Below are positions 33,480 through 44,949 of a stretch of DNA of 64,000 nt, piece by piece. The notes beneath the pieces are model-generated. The model did not search any database and was not told the DNA's origin. It saw only the letters and a program-made list of their open reading frames with translations. How positions within the stretch are numbered: position 1 is the first letter of the stretch; each line of letters begins with the position of its first letter. The stretch comes from Cryptomeria japonica (taxonomy: Eukaryota > Streptophyta > Pinopsida > Cupressales > Cupressaceae), in the NCBI RefSeq assembly GCF_030272615.1, contig NC_081407.1, positions 433,528,730 through 433,592,729 on the forward strand. Reading direction: 5' to 3'. The position numbers were made by a program, and so were the translations under genes.

Positions 33480-34286
33480 TTAAGACAAAGGTTTCATCAT
33501 GATTGGTTTTGGTTTTAAAAAGTCAAGGATTTCATCGAGGTCTTCGGTGGTATCATCCTCCGTATAGACTTGTTCATAATGTTTCTGTTCGCTTTCCTTG
33601 GCATCATAGATATTCTGCGGTCCAAATTTAGGTAGTCCATCTTCTGCGTTATGCTCTTCTTGGGAAAGGGATATGGAGCTAGTTTTGTCAGTGGTATCTC
33701 CAGTAGTGTTTGAGTAGCTACCCCATTCATATTCATTGGAATCAGTCTCTAAGTTATCATCCCAGATTTTATCAGTGCTGTAAACAGGTATGTTGTATGG
33801 TGAAAATAGTTCTTTGATGATGGATACCAGTTTGATAGTCTTTGCTGATTCTGTATCGGATCCTGCTTCAACCTTTTGTATTTGTTCATATACCGTGCCT
33901 CCTTGGAGAGGAGTAATGGTATTAGGAGATAATTCTATTTGTTTTTGAGATATTGGTGTTTGAATACAAGCTACTGCTGCAGATATGGCCTTCTTATGAA
34001 TGAGGAGCTTTTCCTGATGTTGCTTCTGTTGTTGACATTCACGTGTCTTGTGGATTGTTTCTGCTGACTCAAATAGTGCTTCCTGCCAGGATTCTTCTTT
34101 GTACTTATTCTTTGCTTTCCATTGAGGTTTTGGAGTTAGGCATGGTATCTTTCTTAATAGGAAAGTGAGTTTATAGCCCAATCCTGTTTTGTCTCTACTG
34201 AGCTGTGAAGGAAGGTCTATTGGTTCAGTGACTCCTTCTTTACGTTTTCCAATGGGTCCTTTACCATCATATCCCATTTGTTGCAT
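33480..34286 (-). CDS. Tat polyprotein segment with G-patch
   Basis: A 268-codon open stretch. Its first 45 residues (MGYDGKGPIGKRKEGVTEPI ... DKTGLGYK) are a G-patch-like glycine motif found between protease and RT in many Tat elements. The rest is an acidic, poorly conserved linker (EDDTTEDLDEILDFLKPKP). The ATG is inside the polyprotein rather than a true start. Stops at both ends separate it from protease and RT. Confidence 0.75.
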   Translation of the reverse strand: MQQMGYDGKGPIGKRKEGVTEPIDLPSQLSRDKTGLGYKLTFLLRKIPCLTPKPQWKAKNKYKEESWQEALFESAETIHKTRECQQQKQHQEKLLIHKKAISAAVACIQTPISQKQIELSPNTITPLQGGTVYEQIQKVEAGSDTESAKTIKLVSIIKELFSPYNIPVYSTDKIWDDNLETDSNEYEWGSYSNTTGDTTDKTSSISLSQEEHNAEDGLPKFGPQNIYDAKESEQKHYEQVYTEDDTTEDLDEILDFLKPKPIMMKPLS

Positions 34287-34458
34287 GATTAAGTAGCCCT
34301 TTCCATATAGGTGTGTTGGTAGAACTATGTCCAGAGCAGCTGCTATGTTATCTTCTTCCTCATCTTTGTATAACTAGCTAAGAATGTCCTTTTCTTCTGA
34401 TTCATGTGCTAGAGTGCCTAGTTGGATGAAGGTACCATCAAATTGGTGATGGGCTGAG

Positions 34459-35662
34459 TTACCTAATGTGTTGATGTTGTGGGTAATCCATGAGATCTGG
34501 GTGATGTTGGTAAGGTGGCCAAACACATGGGTTCCAAAGAGTATTCTCCCATACCTTGTTCTCTGATTTGCATTTTCTGCTTGAAATCTCCAGGTAATGA
34601 TTCGGGCTTTGTCTTCTGTAGATCTGATGTTGAGGATTTCTGTTTTTCACTATTATGGGGAACCAAACTATCTTGGGCTGCCCCCATTGCATTATAATGT
34701 TGAAATGGATTGTGATCAGCAGATATAGAGACCTCTTGTCCGTCATAGGGAAATTTGACACACTGGTGATATGTAGAAGGCACTGCTTGCATTTCATGTA
34801 TCTAGGGTCGACCTAATAAAATATTGTATGTGAGGTCTATGTCTAAGACCTGACACATAGTATCCTTTTGCACTAGTCCAACTTGAATGGGTAACATCAC
34901 GGTTCCTTTAGATGATCTTTCCTCATCATCATATGCCTTTATGGTAATCTTTTTACGTGGATCAATAGACTCCTCTGAGAATCCTAATGCATGGATAAGT
35001 TTTAAGGTACATATATTAAGTCCAACTCCTCCATCTATCAATACTCTTTTTACTCGGTGTTTATAAACGATGACTTCAATATGGAGGGGAGTGTTATACG
35101 AATGACTTAAGGAAGTATTATCATGCTCTGAGAAGGTGAGATTATGAGGCCCTGTCATATGAGTGACCATGGTTTGGAATTTGTCAGCATCTAGATCTTG
35201 AGGTACATTGGTTTCCAATAGCGCTTGTTCCAACATGTCTTTGTGTTTTGGCGACAGTTTCAGCAATTCTAGTATAGATATTTGAGTAGGAGTTTTACGT
35301 AGTTGGCTGACTAAATCATATTGGATTCTTGGTTTAGTGGTTTTTGTTGTTGTGTGGCCCTTCAAGACACATTTCTGAGCTCTGGTTGTTACATTGACAG
35401 ATTCATGATTATGCTGGTCGCAGATTGTGATGACATTTACATGATGGTCTTCAGCTGATATGTGATTGATGGTGTTATTGTAGATGTGGTTGATACGAGA
35501 TCCACGTGTATCATTTGAGGTTGAAGCTCCATATTTGTTGTAGTTTGGAAGAGGATTTTTAAAGGCTCCGTGGCCACCATTTGTTTTGAGACAATCCACC
35601 GTTAAATCACCTTGATCGATCATGTCCTGAACAATGTTTTTCAATCTCATGCAATCGTTCAT
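34459..35662 (-). pseudogene. aspartic protease region of Tat element
   Basis: The 286-codon stretch from 35662 begins in a zinc-knuckle-derived MNDCMRLKN part and contains VLIDGGVGLNICTL, the retropepsin active-site loop in the DGG form, then DIDLTYNILLGRP, the second protease block. It continues as HEMQAVPSTYHQCVKFPYDG to about 34459 after a stop near 34802. The protease would cut the Gag-Pol polyprotein. Confidence 0.83.
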
Positions 35663-36792
35663 TCGATGACCTTTGTTGCGATGAAAATCACAAAAGTGTG
35701 AGTCGTTCCACTAAGGTGGTTTGACTTGGGGTTCATAGTTGCTGATGGCGAGCAAGGAGATAATCTTGTTTGCTAGGAGTTCTCTGAATGCTGACTCTAG
35801 TGATTGTCCCAGTGGTGTGAAGACACATTTTTGGAAATTGTTGGTGCCGTCTCGTGAATTGTTATTAGGTCCTTGATTTGTGGTTTTGTTTTGAGTATCG
35901 TTAGTGTTGTTTGTGTTGGGTTGACCTTGATTGGTATTCGGTGCGTATGTATTAGCATCTGGGTTAGCACCTTTAGGAATTTTCATAGCTTGAGGATTTC
36001 CGGATAATGCGAGCACTGGTTGTTTAGATTTTGGATCATGTGATTCATTACTGCCTTCGTTTTTGTTTCGAGTCCAGAATCTGGACTTGTCTAAGTTGTT
36101 GTTGTTTTGGTTATTGTAGTTTGATGAATTTGTTCCTTCTTTGAAGAATTTGAGCGTTCCCTTTTTGACACATGCCTCTTCTACTTAAATGTCATTTTCA
36201 ATCAATTTAGCGAAAGATGATATGCATTGGAGCTTGAGCCTGTAACTCATCTCACCATTCAAGTTGTCGATGAAAATTCCATTTTCTCCTTTTCAGGAAT
36301 GTCCCAAGGATATTGTGAAACCATACGTCGCCACCGTTGAAGGAATATCATAAATGTTTTATTGTTTTTCTGTTTGGTATTGCAGACGTCTAGCATGGTT
36401 ATAGCATGTTGAATGTTATAGGAATATTGTGTTATGAATTCGTTGACCAATTCATCAAATGATCTGATAGGAGGTGTAATTTTGGATAACCATTCCATTG
36501 TTTGTCCTCCCAAGCTTCTTGGGAATAACCTCATCAGATAGGTGTCATCATGAGCAAATTCAAGACTCATGGTACAAAATTCTCTGACATGATCACGGGG
36601 ATCACTTTTTCCATCGTACTTGTCCAATTTAGGTACATTTGAGTTTGGAGGAAAAGGGATCATGTGCAATCTTCTGTCAAAGGGATAAGGACAAATTTCA
36701 TTTAATGAGTACCGCACTATCGTCTCTTGTTGCATGTCTTGCATTTGTCTTTGTAACATTTTCATTTGTTGAGTAAGGGCAACCAAAGGCAC
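35663..36792 (-). pseudogene. gag: Gag of Tat element
   Basis: The 177-codon stretch 36792-36259 has the capsid-like retrotransposon Gag block (MIPFPPNSNVPKLDKYDG, DHVREFCTMS, LGGQTMEWLSKITPPIRSF, FITQYSYNI). After frameshifts it continues with Asn/Gln/Thr-rich linker (36016-35711) and CDFHRNKGHRMNDC, a zinc-binding stretch, near 35690-35650. It forms the particle shell. Confidence 0.83.
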
Positions 36793-37016
36793 ATTGTTTT
36801 GCCGAGGGAAGATTTCTTCCCTTGCATTGATCCTGGGTTGAAATGGTGTATGGAACGGTATGTTTTTCTTGGGGATGCCTTGCTCAGGGATGTTTTGCCC
36901 TGGTGTATGTTGTTCCGGTATGTTTTTCTCTGGGATATCTTGTTCAGGGTCGCGTGCTTTCCCTTCTCATTGTCGTTCTTGATATTCGTAATGTTGAGGT
37001 CTCGTTCTAAACACAT
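36793..37016 (-). other. N-terminal part of Gag with NIPEQ repeats
   Basis: In one minus-strand frame this reads DIPEKNIPEQ, then NIPEQGIPKKNIPFHTPF, an imperfect repeat of about five residues rich in Pro, Ile and Asn, then FPRQNNVPLVALTQQM leading into Gag. It is probably a flexible N-terminal part of Gag. Confidence 0.5.
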
Positions 37017-38098
37017 CTATGTCAAAGTCTTCAGGGAGTTTGACCCCTTTGCTTGTGAGCATGAGCAAGTATTTTTCTTTGTCATTTTCCATGAGTCTTT
37101 CCACAAGTTTTTGGAATGAAGCACTTTCTTGGCATTCCTGAAGAAGTTAGATGTGGACCTTCAAAAGGATTTGATAACCTTCGATTTATACTGGATTCTG
37201 CTTGTGCCTCGCTCTATTTGTTTTGTTGAGAGCGAGTAACATGCATTTTTTTAGAAACTTTCTGTGATGAAGGGGACAAAATCCTCTTCGATATGTTGTT
37301 CAGGAGTTGGTGGTTCAAGTCGGGGTGTATTGTAAGTGATGCACTCATCGAGCAAGAATGCCGGATTGATCTTTCCTCCATGGTTTATGATTTGATTAAA
37401 TGTGGATTTTTGACAATATGCCCTAGTATTTAAAGGCTCTTTATCAAATTCGTTGGATTTGTTTTGGATATAAAGTTTGACGTGATGAAGGAATGTTCAA
37501 TGAGATTTGAAGAGTTGACGATTGATGTATAAAAATTTGTTTCTTTTGATAAATTTGGAAAAACTTTGTTGTTGTTTCTTCAACGTGGTGTTATGATAAA
37601 TATTCTTTCTTCTCAAAATATGGGGATTAGTCATGCATAAATGATCAATGGTTTCCTTTGAATTGTTTTGGATTCAGTTGATCTTGCTTTTGAAAATTCA
37701 AGTTTTACTTTATCAAAGTGAAGGTTTAGATGCCCCTTCACGACAAAGCGTGTCAAATGATATGGATAAAGTCTTCCGATATGGAAACTTGATTTGACAA
37801 CTTGAGGTTTTAAACAAGTATTTTTGAGATAAAATCTGTGAGATGCTAAAGGACCCTTTTGTCACTTGCGATGATGTTTCCTGATTTTGATAGGATAGAT
37901 ATGTTTTATCGCACAACCAGTTTTGGATTTTTATAACTTTTGTTTGACACAAATTTTGCTCAAGAAATAGTTTTTAGAGATTTGTTTTTGATACTTTGTT
38001 TTGACGAAAAACGATGCTGATGAAAAGAGGTTTCCAAAAAAGTCTTCTAAGTTTTCAAAATTCTTCACTGTTTTGCCCCCTGTTTTTCTGGATTTGGT
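37017..38098 (-). other. leader of Tat element, no gene seen
   Basis: Untranslated region between the periodic array and gag; no coding frame recognised. Confidence 0.5.
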
Positions 38099-38485
38099 CA
38101 CGCGCTAAAACAGAGATGGGATGCGCTATAGAAATTTCTTCATGCGCTAATTAAAAGACCACATGTGCTAAGCTGCCCCCGGCCACGTGCTAACCGTTTA
38201 GACTGCTAAAATTTGTTTTGTTTTTTGCTTGAAAAGTTATGTGCTAATATGGGTCTCTTATGCGCTAACTGCTAAACCCTACACGCTATTGTTTGACTCG
38301 TACACGCTAAGCTGATGTTTCAAAGCGCTAGGTTGCTTTCCGGATGCGCTGACTGTTTAATGCTATTTTGAAATTTTGGAAGAACGCCACTGTTTCAACC
38401 GGATGCGCTAACTTGATGTTCTGATGCGCTAACAAATGTACCACATGCGCTAAGAAGTTGCTCTCACGTGCTAGACTATCCTGAT
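38099..38485 (-). repeat. 21-bp periodic array, cluster 1
   Basis: About 16 units with the core GATGCGCTAA on the plus strand (TTAGCGCAT on the minus strand), each followed by ~12 variable bases. Most consecutive cores are exactly 21 bp apart; the exceptions are a 22/17 pair and two longer gaps. On the minus strand in-phase units read LAHxxxx. Confidence 0.85.
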
Positions 38486-39973
38486 ATTTTCCTTTGGTTT
38501 TTTTGCAATTTTTGGATTTTTATTATGAGTTTTTTAGTTTTGATAGATGATTTTCTGAAGTAATAAATGCAAACATAGCACCAAAGAGACAACCATTTTT
38601 GCTTAATCTAACAAAAAGTGTATGTTCTGCGAGGATGTGTTCAAATCCCCAATGTTTAACAGGTTTGGATACAAATAATACACTTCAAGAAGACTCTTTA
38701 TTCAAAGGTCATAAGTAACATCATAGCCCACTAGTCTTAATACTTCATTAGCTCAAACAACCGTGTCACCCCCTAGAGGGCGCTCGTTTTTTTGCCTTTT
38801 GCCAGAAATTAACTCAAAGTGAATTGCTTCACAATTGAGTAGTTATCTTGGGAGATATATGGTGAGCGATCTTGGGGGTGAATTCTTCCCCACCCTTGCA
38901 CTATGATATTACAAATGTCTGGTTACTGACTCGACTCAAGGTTTCTATTTCTATGGTTCGTAATCAGGCTTCCTTTTCGACTGTCAGTGATAAACTCCCT
39001 CAGGAGGCTTCCCAACCTTTAGAACAAAGGTTTTACGTATCTCAAGGATACTGGGGGAAGGCTAATCGCTGCACGCAACCGTTGAAAATGACTTTCGTCA
39101 CTTTCCACTTTTGATTATAGTGGGTTGGAACACTTGGCGTGAAAGCCGTTTCCCACTTAGGTCGTTCCCTTCACACCGGCCATAAATGGCTTTAAGAGTT
39201 GATTTCAACTCCTTGGGAAGGCAAGCCCGCTAAAGGATTGTAAAATGCTTGAAATGATTGAAAGCGTAAGAGTAGTCTGGATTTTTGATCACCTAGTTAA
39301 AGGGAGAGCATATACCTTCTACTTTCGAGACAAGGCAATCAGGTTGTTTTTTTTAATCTTCAAAGCAATGATTTGTTAATCCTATATGGCGATCTTGCTC
39401 CACGAAAACATGGTGTTCTTTTTAACTTTTCAAGGCAATGATTTTCGGATCTATTGAAAACAAATGGTCCACAAAGTAAATCCGATGTTTCATCAACAAA
39501 GTAAATTGCTTCGAAAGGAGAAGATCTTCCCTCTTTAAGTTTGTAAATGACCTTTGGACTTTGTGTGATTCTTTACTTTGCCAAAATTAAAGATGGATCC
39601 TTTTAATGCACCAAAGGATAGTGAAATTCTTTTTAAGCCTTTTGATTTGTAAATTTGTTCTCCTAGAAAAGCAAAAATGGTGATTTTTGTTGTTCCTTTT
39701 AAAGCCCAAAACAAAGTGAGTTCAATTTTATCTTTTAAACAAGAAATTAAAAGAATTCAAACTTTTAACTAACTTGGCTAAGTTAGTGAAAAAAAATTCA
39801 AACTATTTTAAATCCTAACTAAAAATAAATAAAATGATCTCCCCAACCTGCAAGAAACTGTCAGTAATCTTGCAAAAATAATAAGTGAAGTAGTTAGCAA
39901 AACACTGGCTTTGTGGACTTCTACAAGTCTAAATTTGATTTTTGTTACAAAGTAAATTTTGTTCTCTGTCTGT
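38486..39973 (-). other. leader of Tat element between the two array clusters
   Basis: No gene or clear repeat seen. AT-rich with A-rich runs near 39700-39830. Confidence 0.45.
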
Positions 39974-40230
39974 GATGCACTACAAGACAAAATGTACGCA
40001 CTACAGAATGGGTGAGATGCACTATTAAACATACATGATGCGCTAAGCTATTTTCCAAAAGCGCTAAACTGGTTTCCGGATGCGCCGCGTTGTTTTTCTT
40101 CCACGCTAAGACCTACAGGAAAATATTATAAATATAATGCGCTAAGGAAAAGACTTTATGTGCCGCAAGATGGACCCAACGCACTGAATAGTAGACAGGA
40201 TGCGCTAGACTGTTAACCAGATGCGCTAGG
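39974..40230 (-). repeat. 21-bp periodic array, cluster 2
   Basis: About 12 units. The first six (from 39974) and the last five keep exact 21-bp spacing, with one ~37-bp unit between. On the minus strand successive heptads read LAHLVNS, LAHPVYY, SVRWVHL, AAHKVFS, LAHYIYN. The cluster lies directly inside the 5' LTR and primer site. Confidence 0.87.
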
Positions 40231-40238
40231 GAATGTTT

Positions 40239-40254
40239 CCCATTGTGGGCACTA
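40239..40254 (-). other. possible primer binding site (tRNA-Lys-like, degraded)
   Basis: On the minus strand, four bases after the LTR end, TAGTGCCCACAATGGG resembles the complement of the plant tRNA-Lys(CTT) 3' end (TGGCGCCCACCGTGGG, from memory) at 12 of 16 positions; three of the four differences are transitions. Weak support. Confidence 0.35.
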
Positions 40255-40258
40255 GAAA

Positions 40259-41540
40259 TGTATGCGGGAAAAGTGGGTAGATAGAACTTGAAATGTGAAA
40301 AATGGAGCTCTAGGGAGCCTTGCTCACACACCCACAGGACTTCTTGGTGCAAGCTATGGAGTCATGAAGTATGGCTCAGCTTCCCAAGGTTGGTTCCATG
40401 GTTCTCTATCTCACAAGGTCCCTCAAACCAATGTCTTTGCTCTCAGATCACTGAGCAAAGTGGTTTAGGGATGACAAATGCAAGAACGAGGGATGCTTGG
40501 TTTGATTTTAAGATGAAATGCATCCTAAGCTATGCATAATCCTATAAATGCAATAAACTAGTTATAAGATGACAAGATTAGTAGCAAGATTATCCTAGCA
40601 TGATATATTAGTCTATGATTAACCTAGATGATAAGGAAAATACTCTAAACATGCATATTTAGATTAATTCCTACTGAAAAGAGAGGCTAAATGATGAGCA
40701 CAAATGATATATTAAAGCTTAGATGGATTTTAGTATAAGTATGATGCTAAAGACTTGGATCTATAAAATGGAGGAATGAGAGCTCTATTTATAGCAAAAA
40801 TAGGGCAATGGATGGCTAGGATTGAAAGAGTTAATCAAGGGCTAAGTTTGAAAGTTGGGAATCCATGTTTACAGTTGGCACCAATGAAATGGTGACAATT
40901 GTCAACATAAGGTTGGTTGAGAGGAGATGTAAGAAGTATTAAATGCTTGAGAAGACCTCATGGTTACCCTAGGGGTTAAGGGCTAAGGTTAAGTTAAGAT
41001 TACCCATTGGATAAAGCTTTTATCCAAAGGATAAATTCTTGTGCAAAGGTTTTAAGGATAGCCATGATCAAAGCAATAAATGCTTGATGAGACCCTTGGG
41101 TTACATGGAGGTTGAGTTTAGGGAAATTCTTTAACCATGCTAGAGGGTTGAGTTAACCATTAATGGTTATGAAGACTTTGGGGACAAATTTGTAAGAGTC
41201 CTTCCAAATTTGGGGGTATTCAACAAGTTAGCTTGTTGAATGGATAAAGGCTTTAATGCTTTTAGAAGACTTTACTCCAAATTTGAGAAGTGACCTCCTC
41301 AAATTTAGGGAAAAGGGATAATGAATGGGTTTGGGTTAATTGATTTGGATTAGATGGATTCTAGAAGAAATTAGGAAGAGGGTTAGGATGCAAGTGGGAG
41401 GTGTAGGATTTTGCAAGTGGATGAAGGGATAATGGGTTTTAATTGAATTTAATTCAATTTGGTTGCAATTAAATAAATTAGATTTATTCAATTTAGGATA
41501 ACTATTTTAATTAAATTTGAATTTAATTAAAAAGTGGATA
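40259..41540 (-). repeat. 5' LTR of minus-strand Tat element
   Basis: The plus-strand edge TGTATGCGGG at 40259 matches the shortened copy at 26718. The minus strand has a TATA box (TATAAATAG) at about 40786-40794. The AT-rich start and the 'caactttcaaactt' block resemble the LTR of the 9219-17625 element, so the families are related. The outer end lacks the last few bases present in the other copy. Confidence 0.82.
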
Positions 41541-42360
41541 GGGGCTTTAATTTGGGAGGCCCATCCCACCACTGTTTCACTAAATTTGGGAGGCCCCTGT
41601 CCTGTAGCCATATCTTTTCAAACTTAAAGGGACACCTGATAGGAGCGCTATCATGCACAATGATCAACTCAACTAGAAAGTGATCAAATGCTACAACTGG
41701 CTTAATGGTTGTTTCGAATAATAGTGATTTATTGTCCCATTTACCTCCCAAGAAAAACCTGTCCAATTTCTAAGTTATGTGCCCTAAACCCCACCTTCTA
41801 TTAGACCAGGTAAAGGCACCACCACAGGTTTTAATCTGCCTCAAACCATTAGAAGCAACAAAATTATGGAATTCCACCTACGAGCTCCTAAAGCCCACTC
41901 TCCCCCCTTTCTTGGCAGCCAATTCCAAGGTTGCATTAAAATATCCACCCAAAATGACCAACTCATCCACTAAATTTTGCAAGATCAAGGATAATTATCT
42001 CCAAACATCTGGTTGGAGACGTGCCTTAGCAAGACCATAGACATTTAAAGCAAAGAAGTCACAATTTAACCTAAAAGAGTGAACCATGCAAAGTTTCCAA
42101 AATTGGGCATTAACCAATTCCTCCACATTAAGGGATGTCAGGTTCTAAAGAATGCTAAGATAGCCTACTGAACCATTTGCTTTCAAAAAATTCCCTACCC
42201 ATGACCTCTAGTACCTCAACCAATTTCCTGCATCTTTCGAACTCAACTTCGTTTCCTATAAACACACTAACTTTGGCTTCATTTGATCAAACCCACACTT
42301 GATCAAACATCTCTTGTCAAGGGAATTACATCCCTTGACATTCCAACTTATTATTTTCAT
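41541..42360 (-). pseudogene. LINE ORF2 endonuclease, 5' half of split LINE
   Basis: From 42360 the frame reads MKIISWNVKGCNSLDKRCLI, then an ETKLSS block, FFALNVYGLAKARLQPD, ILGGYFNATLE (GGDFN block with Asp changed to Tyr), TWSNRRWG, KLDRFFLGGKWD, FDHFLVEL (degraded SDH block) and FKFEKIWLQDRGLPNLVKQWW. This is the APE-type endonuclease that nicks target DNA for LINE insertion. Stops are frequent, and the frame ends at the Tat LTR. Confidence 0.87.
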
Positions 42361-43955
42361 TTCCCTTCAAGAAGGGTTTCCCCCTTCCCTATCGATAACT
42401 TACATTGCCCCTTGGCACTGCCTATCATAGCTAGCCGAACTCTGTTAGGTTTCTGCCCTCTTGATTTCTTCTCCCCGAAACACGCTTTAAGAACATGTGA
42501 ATCCATTTGATTAGTAGTGAAAACTTCCATGATGCCTTCCTCATCCATCAAACCCCATTCATCCTCTTCATCCTCCCATGACATACCGTCAAAGTCATTG
42601 TTTGCATCACTTGACATCCCTCCTCCTTATATTGCACCCCAACATCCTCCTTCAAGACATCATCCCCACCAGTTTGATCCTTTTGCCGATCCTTCTTAGA
42701 GGCTTCCAAGGCTTCCACAAAATTTTCAACCCTATCTAGAGCCTCTTACACTAAATGAGTCGCATTAGCTTTACCAATGACCAGACCAACCCCTTGAGCC
42801 AAGTGACCCTCACCATTTAGGTCTGGCAGATTCCCCCAATTAAGCTTATTACCCTAAGCAAAACTTGAAGAAGTTGAAGCCTCATCATCTATTTTCTTCC
42901 CCTAAAGAGCATCTTCCTCCTCATGCTTAGTCTATACTATATCAATCCCCTCATTGGCTTCCACTGTCTTACCCTTTTGACTAACCATACACACCTCATC
43001 CGAGTGGCCTTCTTTTTTAGAAATTTTACAATGTTCCATCTTTTCCTCAATCTCAATTTGTTGGCTCCAACAACCCTCATTAGTGTTGATCTCAATAATG
43101 GAGGGTAGGGGAAAATGTGGCTTCCACCCAATGTAGATCTATGCGTGGATATTGAAGTCGTTCTCTTCTATAGCCTCGTCCGATTTGATGTAGAACCCTA
43201 GCTTGTTGCCAATAGTCCTAAAGGTCTCTTCATTCCAATACTCCCACAGAAGATTATAAAGTCTTAGCCAGATCAGAATCTCTTCTAAGTGGGCTTTTAG
43301 TGGGTTAAAATTTGGCTTCCATTCCTTCACAAACAATGCCTTTCCTCCCATAAAAAAAGGGGCCATTGTTAAAAACCTAGTTTTTGTTGACACCATCCTT
43401 CGCGATCCCTAAGAAAAAACCATTCAGCATAGATTTAATCTCAAATTTGAAAGGCCAGTTCTTTGCACACCACTTCTTAAACCAACTAATTGCAGGTCAC
43501 TCCTCAACCCATTTCATGAAAAATCCTCTCACCCTAAAAAAATAGATTGAATCATGCCAATTGCTATTGTCTAGGAAAAAGACAATTTTTTTGATTTATG
43601 GGCAAGACTGCACTTCCTTCTCATCATCCACTCTTGGGATCTTTTTTGGTCACCACTCCTTGTCACAAAAGCATTTCTAATCTGCCTTCAAGCCATCGGG
43701 GAAGCCATTAAGGCCCTTAAAATCCCTCGAGGAATCATTTATGCGCTAGCCAAAACCCTTGTTTCTACCGTTATTATCCAAACGCGACTGTGGGGGAAAC
43801 TAAAACCTGTCCCGATCCTCCCAAACCCATTTTGGTTTTGACCACAACCTGAAAGCCAGCTGAATATGGTATCTAGATTTCTCTCTTTGTCTGAAATCCT
43901 TGAAATCTCTTGGTTGCAGACCAAGCCTTCGCCTTGACGCCATTCGAGCTCTCAG
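42361..43955 (-). pseudogene. LINE ORF1 (DUF4283-type) and 5' region
   Basis: 43139-43396 reads FFMGGKALFVKEWKPNF, IWLRLYNLLWEYWNEE and TIGNKLGFYIKSDEA, the DUF4283-like RNA-binding domain of plant LINE ORF1 proteins. A degenerate knuckle (CKISKKEGHSDEVC) follows near 43050-43005, then a long acidic linker with stops down to 42361. The N-terminal part starts near 43944 (ASRRRLGLQPRDF). ORF1 protein would coat LINE RNA. Confidence 0.8.
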
Positions 43956-44341
43956 TTTGTACTCGACTTTTTATCTATTGACTTTTATAGTTGAGTTGAC
44001 TTTTTATCTTTTTGCTACGTTTCATTTTATTTTTAACTTTTAAAGCTTGGTTTTACTTTTACTTTTAATATAGAAGTTAAAATTCCAGCTTTACGAGTTT
44101 TAATATAGTATATTTTCATTTTTATTATTTTGTTAGAAGTATAATTTATATTTTATTAATTTAATTTATTTAAGAATCTAAGTATAATTATGGTCAATTG
44201 TATATAACAATTTTTTATTTGTTAACATTGCATTTGTTTATAATATATTTATTATATTTTAGGTGCATATTTTATTAATATACTCTGTCTCTCCCACTAT
44301 ATCTCTCTTTCTCCCCTCTTTCTATTTTCTATCTCATATCT

Positions 44342-44346
<5 letters not shown>
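43956..44346. other. AT-rich spacer
   Basis: T-rich and A-rich sequence upstream of the LINE start; nothing recognised. Confidence 0.5.
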
Positions 44347-44421
<75 letters not shown>

Positions 44422-44748
44422 TTCCCAATCTCTCTCTGTCTCTCCATATCGTCCTATATCATCCTATATCTCCCTTTTTCTCTCCCTCTCTATATATGGA
44501 TCTATATCTTCGTCTCTCCCCACTCTTGGCTTTATGCCTCTCTACTTGTCTCTCTCGCCCCCCTCTCTCTCCCCTCTCTCTATATATTCTCATCTCTCCC
44601 TCCCTCAATCCCTCCCTATCCTGTATCTATTTCTCTATCTCTACCTCTCTATCTATTTGTCTCTCTATTCCTCTCTCCCCCTCTTCCTATACCTCTATAT
44701 CTATCTCTTTGCCTCTATATTTTATCTCTCCATCTCTTTCTACCCAGG

Positions 44749-44802
<54 letters not shown>

Positions 44803-44935
44803 TCTCCACACCCCTTCCCTTCTTCTCCATCTCCATCTCTATCTCTATCTCTATCTCTATCTCTTTACCTCTTTCTCTCTCTTCCCCTTTTTGCCTATCC
44901 CTCTTCCTATCCATATCTGCCCCCCTCTCTATTAC
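44347..44935 (+). repeat. compound (TC)n/(TA)n microsatellite block
   Basis: (TC) about 44348-44389 followed by (TA) to 44419, then a TC-rich degenerate stretch, a second TC/TA pair at about 44747-44800, and CTATCT repeats near 44830-44870. The open frames over it (Ser/Leu/Tyr repeats) are by-products. Confidence 0.95.
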
Positions 44936-44949
44936 AAACATATTAACAT

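Larger units (their letters stand above)
26718..41540 (-). mobile_element. Ty3/gypsy Tat-type element inserted in the LINE
   Basis: A 14.8-kb minus-strand element with a 5' LTR (40259-41540), leader with 21-bp array, gag, protease, G-patch, RT, RNase H, integrase, 3' spacer with an antisense PMD-like frame, and a shortened 3' LTR (26718-27090). LINE sequence of the same orientation flanks both sides. No target-site duplication is visible, and the outer tip of the 5' LTR seems to be missing together with part of the LINE. Its proteins closely match the 9219-17625 element, but the LTRs have diverged a lot. Confidence 0.85.

Noticed and set aside
38099-40230. CRISPR-like look (conserved core, variable spacers)
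   Set aside because: Period is only 21 bp with a degenerate 9-10-bp core, it lies inside a plant LTR retrotransposon, and no cas genes exist; a heptad-coding or spaced-site array fits better.
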